Part shown: positions 46,141 through 55,207 of the stretch, piece after piece
Numbering within the stretch: position 1 is the stretch's first letter
How the letters are laid out: each line of letters begins with the position of its first letter
Assembly: GCA_038744685.1 (NCBI GenBank)
Contig: JBCDMB010000003.1
Location: 203,404-267,403, forward strand
DNA length: 64,000 bases
DNA from: Verrucomicrobiota bacterium
GTDB lineage: Bacteria; Verrucomicrobiota; Verrucomicrobiia; Opitutales; Puniceicoccaceae
Reading direction: 5' to 3'
Program-made: the position numbers and the translations under genes
The notes under the pieces: model-generated
Told to the model about the DNA's origin: nothing
What the model saw: the letters and a program-made list of their open reading frames with translations, nothing else
Databases searched by the model: none

Positions 46141-47418
46141 GTGACTCATCCACCAATGAACTCTGAGACTGAAATCTCTTTTTCGGCCCTTGGCCGAAGA
46201 ATTGCCCAAGGAAGCGGCATTGAGGATTTGATGGAAGACCTGGGAGTCGCCCTTGCTCGCCAAGACACGGAGATGGCCATGCTTGGAGGAGGGAACCCCG
46301 CGCCAATACCGGAAGGGATCCGGCTTTGGCGGGAGCAGATGAAAGAGCTTCTCGAAAGTGACGATGGGGCTTTCGACCGAATGCTAGGGTTCTACGATCC
46401 CCACCAGGGAAACCGGAAGTTCATCCAAACCATCGTTGACCTCTTCAATCGCGAGTACGGATGGAACCTTACTCCCGAGAATGTCTCTGTCACGAATGGT
46501 GGACAGACAGCCTTCTTCTTTCTCTTTACCCTCCTCGGAGATTCCGAAGGAAAAATACTCTTTCCGGTGTCTCCCGAGTACATTGGCTACTCCTCGCTCG
46601 GCTTAGACCGAAAGAGTCTTCTCTCAATTCCCGGAAAGATCGAAATCCTGGAAGAACCCTTTTTCCGCTACCGGATCGATTTCAGCAAGCTTCCCAACCC
46701 TGGATCAATCCGCGCTGCCTGTGTCTCCAGACCCACCAACCCAACCGGAAACGTTTTGAGCCTTCAAGAGTTGGAAGAGCTCTACCGATACTGCCGAGAA
46801 TCAAATGCCCTTCTGATTGTGGATAACGCTTATGGCACGCCGTTTCCGAATATGATCTTCCGCGACGAACAACCTTTCTGGAAAGAAGGCGTTGTTCTCA
46901 CCTACAGTCTTTCCAAGCTTGGCCTTCCGGGGACCCGGACCGGAATTGTGATCGGCCCACCAGCGATCTGCAAAGCGGTTTCTTCGATGACCGCGTTGGT
47001 GGGACTGGCCAACGGTTCGATCGGCCAGGCGATGACGCGGCCCCTTTTCGCAGATGGGAGACTTCTTGATTTCTGCCGTAACATTGTCCGTCCCTACTAC
47101 GAGGAGAGGGCAGAGAAAGCCGTCGGTGCGATTCAAACGGAGCTGAAAGGAATCCGCTACCTGATTCACAAGCCGGACGGAGCCCTCTTTCTTTGGCTAT
47201 GGTTTCCCGATCTTGGTATTGCCAGCGATGAGCTCTACGAACGCTTGAAAACAGCAGGGGTATTGGTCGTGCCCGGGCAGTTCTTCTTTCATAACCTCGC
47301 TGAGGATTGGGACCACTCGCAAGAGTGCATTCGCGTCAATTACGCCATGGATATCGACAGCTTTCCCGAGGCTGTCCGCCGGATGGCAGGGGTTCTCAGA
47401 GAGATCAATCCAGAGTAA
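46141..47418 (+). CDS. avtA: PLP aminotransferase, AvtA-like (valine-pyruvate)
   Basis: The 425-residue protein is a fold-type I aminotransferase. It matches the valine-pyruvate transaminase AvtA in its N-terminal EMAMLGGGNPAPIPEGIRLW, SVTNGGQTAFFFLFTLL, RPTNPTGNVLS, and the PLP lysine in YSLSKLGLPGTRTGIV. AvtA links alanine and valine pools. GTG at 46141 or ATG at 46156 could be the start. It converges on the dodecin gene with a 14-base overlap of stops. Confidence 0.85.
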   Translation: MTHPPMNSETEISFSALGRRIAQGSGIEDLMEDLGVALARQDTEMAMLGGGNPAPIPEGIRLWREQMKELLESDDGAFDRMLGFYDPHQGNRKFIQTIVDLFNREYGWNLTPENVSVTNGGQTAFFFLFTLLGDSEGKILFPVSPEYIGYSSLGLDRKSLLSIPGKIEILEEPFFRYRIDFSKLPNPGSIRAACVSRPTNPTGNVLSLQELEELYRYCRESNALLIVDNAYGTPFPNMIFRDEQPFWKEGVVLTYSLSKLGLPGTRTGIVIGPPAICKAVSSMTALVGLANGSIGQAMTRPLFADGRLLDFCRNIVRPYYEERAEKAVGAIQTELKGIRYLIHKPDGALFLWLWFPDLGIASDELYERLKTAGVLVVPGQFFFHNLAEDWDHSQECIRVNYAMDIDSFPEAVRRMAGVLREINPE

Positions 47419-47608
47419 ATCCGATTTTAATCGTCACCTGCCAGTGCGCGATCTTCTGATCGTCAATATGACCTCTAGTCTCAACGACTTCAAACCACCG
47501 CATGTTGCGAACACTTTGCGCGGCTTTCGCCACCGCATTTTCGATCGCTTCCTGAGGGGAATTAGGGGATGAGCCGGTGATTTCGATTTTTTTGTAGATA
47601 TGGTCCAT
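47405..47608 (-). CDS. Dodecin-family flavin-binding protein
   Basis: From the ATG at 47608 the product is 67 residues, the dodecin length. HIYKKIEITGSSPNSPQEAI and WFEVVETRGHIDD match the family, whose dodecamers store flavin or CoA; the Trp and adjacent strand line the flavin site. The frame is open upstream to 47728, but the extra part has no similarity. It overlaps the avtA end by 14 bases and diverges from the flavodoxin-fold gene. Confidence 0.92.
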   Translation of the reverse strand: MDHIYKKIEITGSSPNSPQEAIENAVAKAAQSVRNMRWFEVVETRGHIDDQKIAHWQVTIKIGFTLD

Positions 47609-47701
47609 GGAGAACGAGTCTAAAGACCGACTGGCTGTAAATGCAAGGGAACCTGAACAGTCATCTCGCCATGATCCCGGACTACTGTTACCACCGTCTT
47701 T

Positions 47702-48682
47702 ATGAAAATCCTTATCGTCCATGCTCACCCCGAAGCCAAGAGCTTTAGCTCAGCCCTTGCCAAAACAGCAGCCGAGAAGCTGACCTCCGCTGGTCACTCG
47801 GTCGATCTACTCGACCTCTATCGGGCTGGATTCGATCCGGTCTCCGATCGGCGTAATTTTACCACTCAGAAGGATCCCGACTACTACAAACAACAGGTCG
47901 AAGAGTCCTATGCCGCGGAGAAAGATGGGTTCGAACCAAATCTCGATCGAGAAATTGCCCGGCTGGAAGGAGCGGACGCACTCATTTTTAGTTTCCCTCT
48001 GTGGTGGTTCGGCATGCCGGCCATACTCAAAGGTTGGTGCGATCGGGTCCTCGTCTACAAGCGAATTTACGGAGGAGACCAGTTTTACGATAGCGGAATA
48101 GGTAAAAACAAAAAACCAGGCCTCATTCTAATGACGACCGGAGGCGGGCAGGATATGTATGACGGTTACGGAATTAATCCTTCGATGGAGACTATTCTCA
48201 CTCCTATCAACCATGGGGTGTTCTGGTTCAACGGCTTCACTCCGCTTGATCCATTCATCGCATGGTCTCCCGCACACGTTGAAGACGAAGGACGTTCCGC
48301 AATCCTCAAAAATCTCGAAGAGAGAATCGTCGGTATCTTTGAGGAGTCTCCCCAGATACTGCCAAAGATCGCTGATTTTGACGGCATGGTCGGCACGGAT
48401 AATCTGAAACGGTATTTGGTTGAAGTAAGACTGAAGGATTCGCCAGACGAGAGTTTCGAGGCTTTGGTTCCAGCGGAAATAGAAGCGCTCTCGCAACAAA
48501 AGAAGCAAGGGAGGCTTCTCGATTTTCAGAGAGCCTCTCACGAGGACTGGAAGAAGGTCCGGGTCTACCTAAAATACCGGGCTCGTTCCGAGAAGGAAAC
48601 GTTGGACTACCTTAAGGAACTCCCACTCTACGATCGCCTGGACTGCACGGTTCTCGAACTCGACCGAATCCATCTGGACTGA
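47702..48682 (+). CDS. Flavodoxin-fold NAD(P)H quinone oxidoreductase with C-terminal extra domain
   Basis: The 326-residue protein has an N-terminal flavodoxin-2 fold: MKILIVHAHPEAKSFSSALA for FMN phosphate binding, FSFPLWWFGMPAILKGWCDR and LMTTGGGQDMYDGYG. This part is about 220 residues and resembles the NQO/MdaB quinone reductase group. Residues about 230-326 form another alpha-beta domain (YLVEVRLKDSPDESFEALVP, ending YDRLDCTVLELDRIHLD) resembling the muconolactone-isomerase-like dimeric barrel fold. The fusion is unusual. It may protect against quinone stress. Confidence 0.8.
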   Translation: MKILIVHAHPEAKSFSSALAKTAAEKLTSAGHSVDLLDLYRAGFDPVSDRRNFTTQKDPDYYKQQVEESYAAEKDGFEPNLDREIARLEGADALIFSFPLWWFGMPAILKGWCDRVLVYKRIYGGDQFYDSGIGKNKKPGLILMTTGGGQDMYDGYGINPSMETILTPINHGVFWFNGFTPLDPFIAWSPAHVEDEGRSAILKNLEERIVGIFEESPQILPKIADFDGMVGTDNLKRYLVEVRLKDSPDESFEALVPAEIEALSQQKKQGRLLDFQRASHEDWKKVRVYLKYRARSEKETLDYLKELPLYDRLDCTVLELDRIHLD

Positions 48683-48711
48683 TCCAGAAGCTGGCTCTTT
48701 TCTTTCTGGAG

Positions 48712-48772
48712 GGACGCCTGCGTCGGCGTCCATGAGAGAGTCACATGATTCGTAGGAGAGGGTTTATCCCTC
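48712..48772. repeat. GGAGGGAC-type hairpin and GAGGGTTTATCCCTC hairpin
   Basis: GGACGCC (48712-48718) pairs perfectly with GGCGTCC (48725-48731) and is preceded by TGGA. GAGGG (48758-48762) pairs with CCCTC (48768-48772) and belongs to the 18-base word also at 45010. The 189 bases between the flavodoxin-fold gene and the convergent SDR gene contain more GGAGG/CCTCC pairs near 48838-48860. Confidence 0.65.
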
Positions 48773-48871
48773 AAAGGGCCAGCCTGAAATCCGATCCTAA
48801 TCGTCGAGGCGTAACGGTCCTTCGCCTTGCTGGCTACGGAGGTCAAGAGGCCTCCTCCTACGGAAGTTGCT

Positions 48872-49657
48872 CTAGATCGTCATAGCCGCGTAACCACCAT
48901 CGACTATGGTCTCAGTTCCGGTCATGAAGGATCCCGCCTCAGACGCTAACAAAAGAGTCGCTCCGATCAGCTCATCGGCATTCCCAAATCGCTTCATCGG
49001 CGTATGGCCCATAATCTGAGCTACCCGCTCATCGGACAGAATTTTCCGATTTTGCTCTGCCGGGAAAAATCCTGGAACCAAGGTGTTTACCCGAATACCC
49101 GCCGGAGCCCACTCTCTCGCCAGATTTTTCGATAAGTTGTGAACGGCTGCCTTCGTCGCAGAATAGGTAAACACGCGTGACAACGGAATTACTCCAGACA
49201 TCGATCCAACGTTGATAATCGACGCCGGCTTCCCGCGCTCAACCATCCGCAAACCAAAGATCTGGCAAGTGCGAAACACCGCCTTGAAGTTCACCGAGAG
49301 AATCCTCTCCAGCTCCTCGTCCTCGATCTCAAAGAAGGGAGTGGGTGAGTTTACGCCCGCTCCGTTTACTAGAATATCTGATCCACCCGCTTGCTTCTCT
49401 ATGGCATCGGCAAGAGCACCGAGTGATTTCCGACTTCCGACGTCGCAAGAGTGGAAGGTCGCATGACCACCTGCCTTCCGAATCCGGTCGAGCCGGGCAT
49501 TCGCTTTCTCTTCACTCCGACCGACGAGAACCACGTGTGCCCCGGCGGAAGCAATCCCTTCAGCCATTGCACCGCAGAGCTCGCCAGTGCCGCCGATCAC
49601 GACAGCGACCTTCCCGCTTAGATCGAAAAGCGTTCCTGCGTAGGGGTTGTTGGACAT
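48872..49657 (-). CDS. SDR-family oxidoreductase, possibly fructuronate/uronate type
   Basis: The 261-residue short-chain dehydrogenase has the nucleotide-binding [20 protein letters not shown] near residue 17, [11 protein letters not shown] near 98 and the catalytic [10 protein letters not shown] near 165 with a preceding Ser. Similar SDRs reduce D-fructuronate to D-mannonate or act on other sugar acids, which would suit the neighbouring gnd and KDG-kinase-like genes. Substrate is not proved. It lies 9 bases after gnd on the same strand. Confidence 0.85.
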   Translation of the reverse strand: MSNNPYAGTLFDLSGKVAVVIGGTGELCGAMAEGIASAGAHVVLVGRSEEKANARLDRIRKAGGHATFHSCDVGSRKSLGALADAIEKQAGGSDILVNGAGVNSPTPFFEIEDEELERILSVNFKAVFRTCQIFGLRMVERGKPASIINVGSMSGVIPLSRVFTYSATKAAVHNLSKNLAREWAPAGIRVNTLVPGFFPAEQNRKILSDERVAQIMGHTPMKRFGNADELIGATLLLASEAGSFMTGTETIVDGGYAAMTI

Positions 49658-49666
49658 GAAGAGAGC

Positions 49667-51169
49667 CTACACGTCCAACTGGGGTCGACCTTCTACCGGC
49701 CAATCCACGTGGAAGAACTTTCCCCGTGGCTGATCCACCCGCTCGTAAGTGTGAGCTCCGAAGAAGTCCCTTTGCGCCTGCAAGAGATTTTGCGGAAGAC
49801 GCTCGGAACGGTAACCGTCGTAGTAGGAAAGAGCCGAACTAAAGGTCGGTGCCGAAACCCCTTCGGTCGCTGCAAGAGCAACGACTTTCCGCCAGCTCTT
49901 TTGCCCCTTGGCAATGGCCTCGCAAAAGTAGGGATCAAGCAATAAGTTCGCGAGAGCAGCATCGCGATCATAGGCTTCGGTAATCTTTTGGAGGAAGCGC
50001 GCCCGAATGATGCAACCACCTCTCCAAATCTGAGCGATCGTTCCAAAGTCGAGACTCCAGTCATATTCTTCCTGCGCGTGGCGCATCAATTGGAAGCCCT
50101 GAGCATAGGAACAGATTTTTGAGCAATAGAGGGCCTCACGGATCGCTTCGATCAACTCTGCACGATCCGGTGCAGGTGATTTTTCAGGCCCAGGAAGAAT
50201 CTTGGAGGCAGCAACCCGCTCCTCTTTTACGGCACTCAAGCAACGAGCAAAAACCGCCTCCGCCACAGTCGGTGCGGGGGTTCCCATATCGAGAGCGTTG
50301 ATACTGGTCCATTTGCCAGTGCCCTTTTGCCCTGCCGCATCGAGAACAACATCCACAAAATTCGCATCGCTTTCTGGATCTTTCTGCTGGAGCACGTCTG
50401 CCGTAATCTCGACCAAAAACGAATCGAGTTCACCCGTATTCCACTCTTCAAAGACCTTTCCAATCTCTGGAGCTTCCATCCCGAGAATGTTCTTCATGAG
50501 ATCATAGGCTTCGCAGATCATTTGCATGTCGCCGTACTCAATCCCGTTGTGAACCATCTTCACGTAATGCCCCGCTCCGTTGGGTCCGATGTAAGCGGTA
50601 CAGGGCACTCCACCCTCGACCGGCTTACCCGGTTCCGCTCCTTCAAGTGGCTTACCCGTTTCGTGATCCACCTTGGCGGCAACCGCTTCCCAGATCGGTT
50701 GCAATTCCTTGTAGGCGCTTTCCTTTCCACCCGGCATGAGCGACGGACCGAATCGGGCACCCTCTTCACCACCGGAAACCCCGCTCCCAATAAAGCGAAG
50801 TCCTTTCTCACCCAAATCCTTTTCGCGGCGGATCGTATCCGTCCACTTGGCGTTTCCACCATCGATAATGATGTCTTCCTCTTCGAGTAGAGGGATCAAC
50901 TCGTCAATCACCGCATCCGTGGGTCCTCCCGCCTTCACGAGGATAACAATCTTCCGCGGCTTACGAAGCGAGTTCACAAAATCCTTCAAATCAGCCAGCC
51001 CCACCAAACCGCCCGGGGTATCCGGGTGTTTTGCAACGAACACCTCCATCTTGGACGTCGTGCGGTTGTAGACCGAAATACGGAAGCCGTGATCGGCAAT
51101 GTTGAGGGCAAGATTCTGCCCCATGACAGCGAGGCCAATAAGGCCAATTTCAGAAAGTTCGTCGGACAT
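49667..51169 (-). CDS. gnd: 6-Phosphogluconate dehydrogenase, decarboxylating
   Basis: The 500-residue enzyme oxidises 6-phosphogluconate to ribulose-5-phosphate with NADP. It has [20 protein letters not shown] near residue 7, [14 protein letters not shown] near 98, [20 protein letters not shown] near 126, [15 protein letters not shown] near 187 and [13 protein letters not shown] near 263. It is complete. A REPIN-like repeat pair lies upstream, between it and the kinase gene. Confidence 0.97.
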   Translation of the reverse strand: MSDELSEIGLIGLAVMGQNLALNIADHGFRISVYNRTTSKMEVFVAKHPDTPGGLVGLADLKDFVNSLRKPRKIVILVKAGGPTDAVIDELIPLLEEEDIIIDGGNAKWTDTIRREKDLGEKGLRFIGSGVSGGEEGARFGPSLMPGGKESAYKELQPIWEAVAAKVDHETGKPLEGAEPGKPVEGGVPCTAYIGPNGAGHYVKMVHNGIEYGDMQMICEAYDLMKNILGMEAPEIGKVFEEWNTGELDSFLVEITADVLQQKDPESDANFVDVVLDAAGQKGTGKWTSINALDMGTPAPTVAEAVFARCLSAVKEERVAASKILPGPEKSPAPDRAELIEAIREALYCSKICSYAQGFQLMRHAQEEYDWSLDFGTIAQIWRGGCIIRARFLQKITEAYDRDAALANLLLDPYFCEAIAKGQKSWRKVVALAATEGVSAPTFSSALSYYDGYRSERLPQNLLQAQRDFFGAHTYERVDQPRGKFFHVDWPVEGRPQLDV

Positions 51170-51225
51170 GGTAAGTGTTGTTAGGGTGAGGCGGTGAGAG
51201 AGACAAGCCGTAACAGCGTTCTATT

Positions 51226-51368
51226 GGAGGGACATCGGCCTCGATGTCCGCAACGTCCTGAGAGCCAAAGTTGCGTTCCGTGAGATAGGCCCCCCAAGTA
51301 TCCGCGGCGCTATCACGCCACCGCTACCACAAATCCACTGCTTGGACACCGGGGCCGGCGTCCCTCCA
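51226..51368. repeat. REPIN-like convergent pair of GGAGGGAC hairpins
   Basis: The left hairpin is GGACATCG (51230-51237) pairing with CGATGTCC (51242-51249), preceded by TTGGAG. The right hairpin is GGACACCG (51344-51351) pairing with CGGCGTCC (51356-51363) with one mismatch, followed by CTCCAT, so it is the same element in reverse orientation. The 94 bases between them are not obviously coding. It lies between gnd and the kinase gene. Confidence 0.65.
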
Positions 51369-51384
51369 TCGGAAAATAAAAATC

Positions 51385-52485
51385 TCACCGGACCACCCGA
51401 GCGCCGCCACCACCCATAATCTTTTCGACTTCTTTCACGGTGACCATCGTCGTGTCCCCTGGAGTCGTCATTGCCAGTGCTCCGTGGGCCGCCCCGTAGT
51501 TTACAGCGACTGCGGGTCCCTGTCCGGTCAGGAAACCATAGATCAGGCCGGAAGCGAAACTGTCCCCTCCTCCAACACGGTCCATAATCTCCAGCTCGGG
51601 ATATTCCCTCGACCGGTAAAATGAGCCATCGGCCCAAACCATCGCACTCCAGTCGTTGACTGTCGCAGTCTTTACGCCCCTCAGGGTCGTCGCCGTTACT
51701 TTAAAATTGGGGAAGTCAGCAAGCGCTCTGGTGATCATCTTCTCAAACGCACCGACATCGATTTCGGAAATGTTCTCGTCGACCCCTTCCACTTCGAATC
51801 CTAGGCACGCGGTAAAATCCTCCTCGTTTCCGATCATGACATCGACGTATTTCGCAATCTCACGGTTCACTTCCTGCGCCTTGGCCAATCCTCCGATCGA
51901 TTTCCAAAGGGACGGCCGATAATTCAGATCAAACGAGACGATCGTCCCGTACTTTTTGGCCGCCTTCACCGCTTCGATTACGACCTCGGCTGTCGAATCG
52001 GAAAGCGCAGCGTAGATCCCGCCGGTATGGAACCAACGCGCTCCCTCTTCACCAAAGAGACGATCCCAGTCGATATCTCCCGCTTTCATTTGCGAGCATG
52101 CAGTGTTCCCCCGATCTGGCACGCCAACCGCACCGCGAATTCCAAATCCACGCTCTGTGAAGTTCAATCCGTTCCGAACTGTCCTTCCAATCCCATCGTA
52201 GTCCTTCCACTGAATCCACTCGGTATCGACGCCTCCCTGAAAAACAAAATCCTCGATGAGCCGTCCCACTTCGTTGTCAGCAAAGGCAGTCACCACAACG
52301 GTCTTCAAACCAAAACAACGGCGCAGCCCACGCGCTACGTTGTACTCACCGCCCCCTTCCCAGGCCTGGAACCGACGGGCTGTGCGGACACGCCCTTCTC
52401 CCGGGTCGAGGCGTAGCATGATCTCCCCGAGAGACACGCAGTCATATTTACATTCAGATTCAGGTCGGAGTTCGATTGTACTCAT
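51385..52485 (-). CDS. PfkB-family sugar kinase, 2-keto-3-deoxygluconate kinase-like
   Basis: The 366-residue ribokinase-family kinase has CVSLGEIMLRLDPGEGRV near residue 15, EGGGEYNVARGL near 44 and the catalytic MDRVGGGDSFASGLIYGF near 304 with the active-site Asp. It is longer than KdgK (about 310). The neighbouring uronate-type genes suggest phosphorylation of 2-keto-3-deoxygluconate, an inference. It ends 17 bases before the repeat pair and starts 185 bases after the Ldh2-type gene on the same strand. Confidence 0.85.
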   Translation of the reverse strand: MSTIELRPESECKYDCVSLGEIMLRLDPGEGRVRTARRFQAWEGGGEYNVARGLRRCFGLKTVVVTAFADNEVGRLIEDFVFQGGVDTEWIQWKDYDGIGRTVRNGLNFTERGFGIRGAVGVPDRGNTACSQMKAGDIDWDRLFGEEGARWFHTGGIYAALSDSTAEVVIEAVKAAKKYGTIVSFDLNYRPSLWKSIGGLAKAQEVNREIAKYVDVMIGNEEDFTACLGFEVEGVDENISEIDVGAFEKMITRALADFPNFKVTATTLRGVKTATVNDWSAMVWADGSFYRSREYPELEIMDRVGGGDSFASGLIYGFLTGQGPAVAVNYGAAHGALAMTTPGDTTMVTVKEVEKIMGGGGARVVR

Positions 52486-52532
52486 AAAGTCAAAGGTGGT
52501 TCTGGTCTAAAGATTACTTCGCCAATTCGATT

Positions 52533-52611
52533 CCAAATCGAAATCGGTACCGCAATCGAAATCGGGTCTCGGGAACTCTCGATTGGGATTTCGACTTCGA
52601 TTTCGATTTGG
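52533..52611. repeat. AATC-periodic hairpin repeat, copy 2
   Basis: CCAAATCGAAATCG (about 52533-52546) is the exact complement of CGATTTCGATTTGG (about 52598-52611), giving a 14-base stem, and AATCGA recurs at 6-base spacing in both arms. It lies 3' of the Ldh2-type gene and 5' of the kinase gene. Confidence 0.7.
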
Positions 52612-52669
52612 AGAGTAAACTCTATTCATTGAGTCACGCAGCAAAGGTTATTCGGTTTTGACTGGTCCG

Positions 52670-53770
52670 TCACGAGGCAGCCTGTCGGAAATCTGACGGA
52701 CTCCAAGGTTTCACGCCACACTCGGCAGCGATTTCGCCAAAAGCATTCAATTCCGCCTCTGAGAAGAGAAGACCCCCTTCTTTCTCCGATCGCTGTGCGG
52801 CCTGCGCTTCGATTTGACCGGGTAGCAGGCACTTTTCGTTGCCGTGCCCAAGGATGTCGCCGATCACCTCCCTGACGTTGTCCGATTGCGACACGCCGCC
52901 CGCAAACAAACCCGACGATATCGCTTCGGGATGGATCACCTGAAAGAAAAAGTTCGGGCTATGCTTCTCACCCGGCTCCGACCAACGGGACCGAATCGTT
53001 GGTAAGGAACCACCGATAAACGCGCCAACAATCTCATTGATCAATGAAAGACCGTATCCCTTGTGGGCACCAAAGGGCAAAAGAGCCTTTGCTTTTTTCG
53101 GATCAGTGGTCGGGTTGCCGTTCTCGTCTACAGCGGCGTTCGGCGGAAGCGCCATTCCTTCTCTCGCAAACTGCTGAACACGCCCCATCGCAACTACGCT
53201 GGTCGCCCAATCAACGACCAAAGGAAAACCGATGGCTTTGGTCGTTGGAAAGCCCCAGCTGTGTGGATTGGTTCCGAGAGTCGGAGTCTTCCCCATGAAG
53301 GGAACGACCTCGGCCAACGCAGCCGTGCAATTCGTGTAAGCGATGTAGCCCCGCTGCGCGGCATCGATCATGTATCCTCCACCCCAAAGGTAGTGGAATG
53401 CCTGGTCTACCGAGATCACTCCCACTCCAAACCGGTCGGCCAATTCAATAGCCCGATCCATCGCATCAAACGCCACTGACTGACCGAGCTTGAAATTCGC
53501 ATTCCACACCTCACAGGCCTCAAACTTCGAGGGAATCTTTTCCACCGTAGCATTCGGTTTGCAGCCACCGGCCCCACTACCGAAAAGATGGTCGAGGTGA
53601 AGGGCCTTGATTGCGTTGTGCGTCCGGATACCATGCTTCGAAGCCAACGCAGCGAAGCGCGCTCCCGCTTCCGCCTCTTCCGCACTGAACCCACGGTGCA
53701 CATAGGCGGCGGAAACCAACGCATTGTGGACCGCCTCCGGGACAACAAAAAACACCTCTTCCTCACTCAT
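52670..53770 (-). CDS. Ldh2/malate dehydrogenase-family oxidoreductase
   Basis: The 366-residue protein belongs to the NAD(P)-dependent malate/L-lactate dehydrogenase type 2 family, which also holds ureidoglycolate and diketogulonate reductases. SKHGIRTHNAIK near residue 48, VISVDQAFHYLWGGGYMID near 119, TLGTNPHSWGFP near 163 and FGAHKGYGLSLINEIVGA near 232 match. Its place among sugar-acid genes suggests reduction of a 2-keto acid of that pathway. AATC-periodic repeats lie on both sides. Confidence 0.85.
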   Translation of the reverse strand: MSEEEVFFVVPEAVHNALVSAAYVHRGFSAEEAEAGARFAALASKHGIRTHNAIKALHLDHLFGSGAGGCKPNATVEKIPSKFEACEVWNANFKLGQSVAFDAMDRAIELADRFGVGVISVDQAFHYLWGGGYMIDAAQRGYIAYTNCTAALAEVVPFMGKTPTLGTNPHSWGFPTTKAIGFPLVVDWATSVVAMGRVQQFAREGMALPPNAAVDENGNPTTDPKKAKALLPFGAHKGYGLSLINEIVGAFIGGSLPTIRSRWSEPGEKHSPNFFFQVIHPEAISSGLFAGGVSQSDNVREVIGDILGHGNEKCLLPGQIEAQAAQRSEKEGGLLFSEAELNAFGEIAAECGVKPWSPSDFRQAAS

Positions 53771-53780
53771 GAAATCTATA

Positions 53781-53864
53781 TCGTAATCGTAATCATACTC
53801 GTAATCCTAATCGCTCTCGATGTATCTAAAATCAGATTACGATTAAGATTAGGATTACGATTAG
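53781..53864. repeat. AATC-periodic hairpin repeat, copy 3
   Basis: CGTAATCCTAATC (53800-53812) is the exact complement of GATTAGGATTACG (53847-53859), and TAATCGTAATC units extend the left arm at 6-base spacing. It lies between the 2-hydroxyacid dehydrogenase (3' side) and the Ldh2 gene start, 11 bases before that start codon. Confidence 0.7.
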
Positions 53865-53974
53865 GAAGTTTCCGGCAGCTCCGCCGATCAATAGCCAAAA
53901 AACTTCTCTCTTCGTCCGCGAGTAGGGGGATCCCGCGAACGCGGGATGGGAAAGAGCCTCTGAGCGACATGATT

Positions 53975-55015
53975 CTAGCTCTTTCCAACAATCTCAGCCT
54001 CAGCCACCCAATCAAACGCTTCTGCCAAACGCTCTGCCTCGGCTGAGGCCTGAATTGGAGCCTTGTTGACCTGCGCCCGTGGTCGACGCCCCGCCAATGC
54101 CAAAATTAAATTTTCCACCGCTTTGGTTCCCTGCCGAACGACCGACTCATAAGTTCGTGAGCCCGTGTGAGGAGTGATCACGCAACGAGGAGCTTTCAAT
54201 AGGATATGGTCCGGTGAGGGAGGTTCTTCATCCATCACATCCGTGCCATAACCTCCGAGCGACCCATTCGCCAAGGCTTCGGCAACGGCTGCAGTATCCA
54301 CCAACTCTCCCCGCGCACAATTGATCAGGATCGCGTTCTTCCGCATCCGCTGGAGACGCTCCGCATTGATGAGATCACGCGTGTCGTCAGTGAGAAAAAG
54401 ATGGAGAGAGACCACATCTGCCGCTTCCAAAACTTCCTCTGCGGAATTCATACGGGTCACCCCGTGCTCCTTGGCAAAGTCCTCATCCCAATAAGGATCA
54501 AAGGCAATCACGGGCATCCCGAAAGCCCGGGCCCGAATCGTCACCTCCTTGCCAATCCTGCCAAGACCCAAAATTCCCATGACCTTCCCCATCAGCTCAT
54601 GGCCAGTCTTTCTCTTCCATTCCCCGTTACGAACTGCCGTGCAGGCGGTAGGAAGATCTTTCGCTAGACAGAGCATCAACCCGAAAGCGTGTTCGGCAAC
54701 CGTAGTATGGTTCACGCCCGGCGTGAAGAGAACCGGGATCTGTTTCTCCGAAGCAAAATCAACGTCGATTTTGTCCACGCCAATCCCGTACTTCGCAATG
54801 ACCTGAAGTCGGGGAAGCGACTTCTCGATCACCGCAGTGGTGATTGCATCATCGCCGCATAGGAAGGCATCAAAACCGCCAGCCAGCGCCAACATCTGCT
54901 CCTCACTCAAAGGCCCTCTCTCCCGATGAACCTCGAATCCAGCAGCCTCCAAAATTTCCCGGTGACCGCCCGGCGTGTCCTGAAATGAAGTGGTGGTGAG
55001 AAGCACTCGGAGCAT
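53975..55015 (-). CDS. D-2-hydroxyacid dehydrogenase, phosphoglycerate dehydrogenase-like
   Basis: The 346-residue NAD-dependent enzyme has the Rossmann motif MGILGLGRIGKEVTIRARAF near residue 145, catalytic Arg in LINCARGELVD, Glu in VMDEEPPSPDH and His in VITPHTGSRTYES. It is of the short SerA or glyoxylate-reductase type without an ACT domain. In this cluster a role in sugar-acid breakdown is more likely than serine synthesis, but this is an inference. Confidence 0.88.
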   Translation of the reverse strand: MLRVLLTTTSFQDTPGGHREILEAAGFEVHRERGPLSEEQMLALAGGFDAFLCGDDAITTAVIEKSLPRLQVIAKYGIGVDKIDVDFASEKQIPVLFTPGVNHTTVAEHAFGLMLCLAKDLPTACTAVRNGEWKRKTGHELMGKVMGILGLGRIGKEVTIRARAFGMPVIAFDPYWDEDFAKEHGVTRMNSAEEVLEAADVVSLHLFLTDDTRDLINAERLQRMRKNAILINCARGELVDTAAVAEALANGSLGGYGTDVMDEEPPSPDHILLKAPRCVITPHTGSRTYESVVRQGTKAVENLILALAGRRPRAQVNKAPIQASAEAERLAEAFDWVAEAEIVGKS

Positions 55016-55207
55016 CCCTCCACCAAAAACCCTACACGCGTTAGGTCAAGGGAAATTCTGATCGTAGCAAGATCTCAAGTCAGACAAAGCGAAGTGAGCA
55101 GCGGTTTGTCGAGGTGTTGGGTTTCGTCATCATGACGGCCGGAGGTCCTGCCAAAGGGGGAATGGCGAAGGATTCATTTCTGATTTACGATTCCTTTGAA
55201 AAAAACT

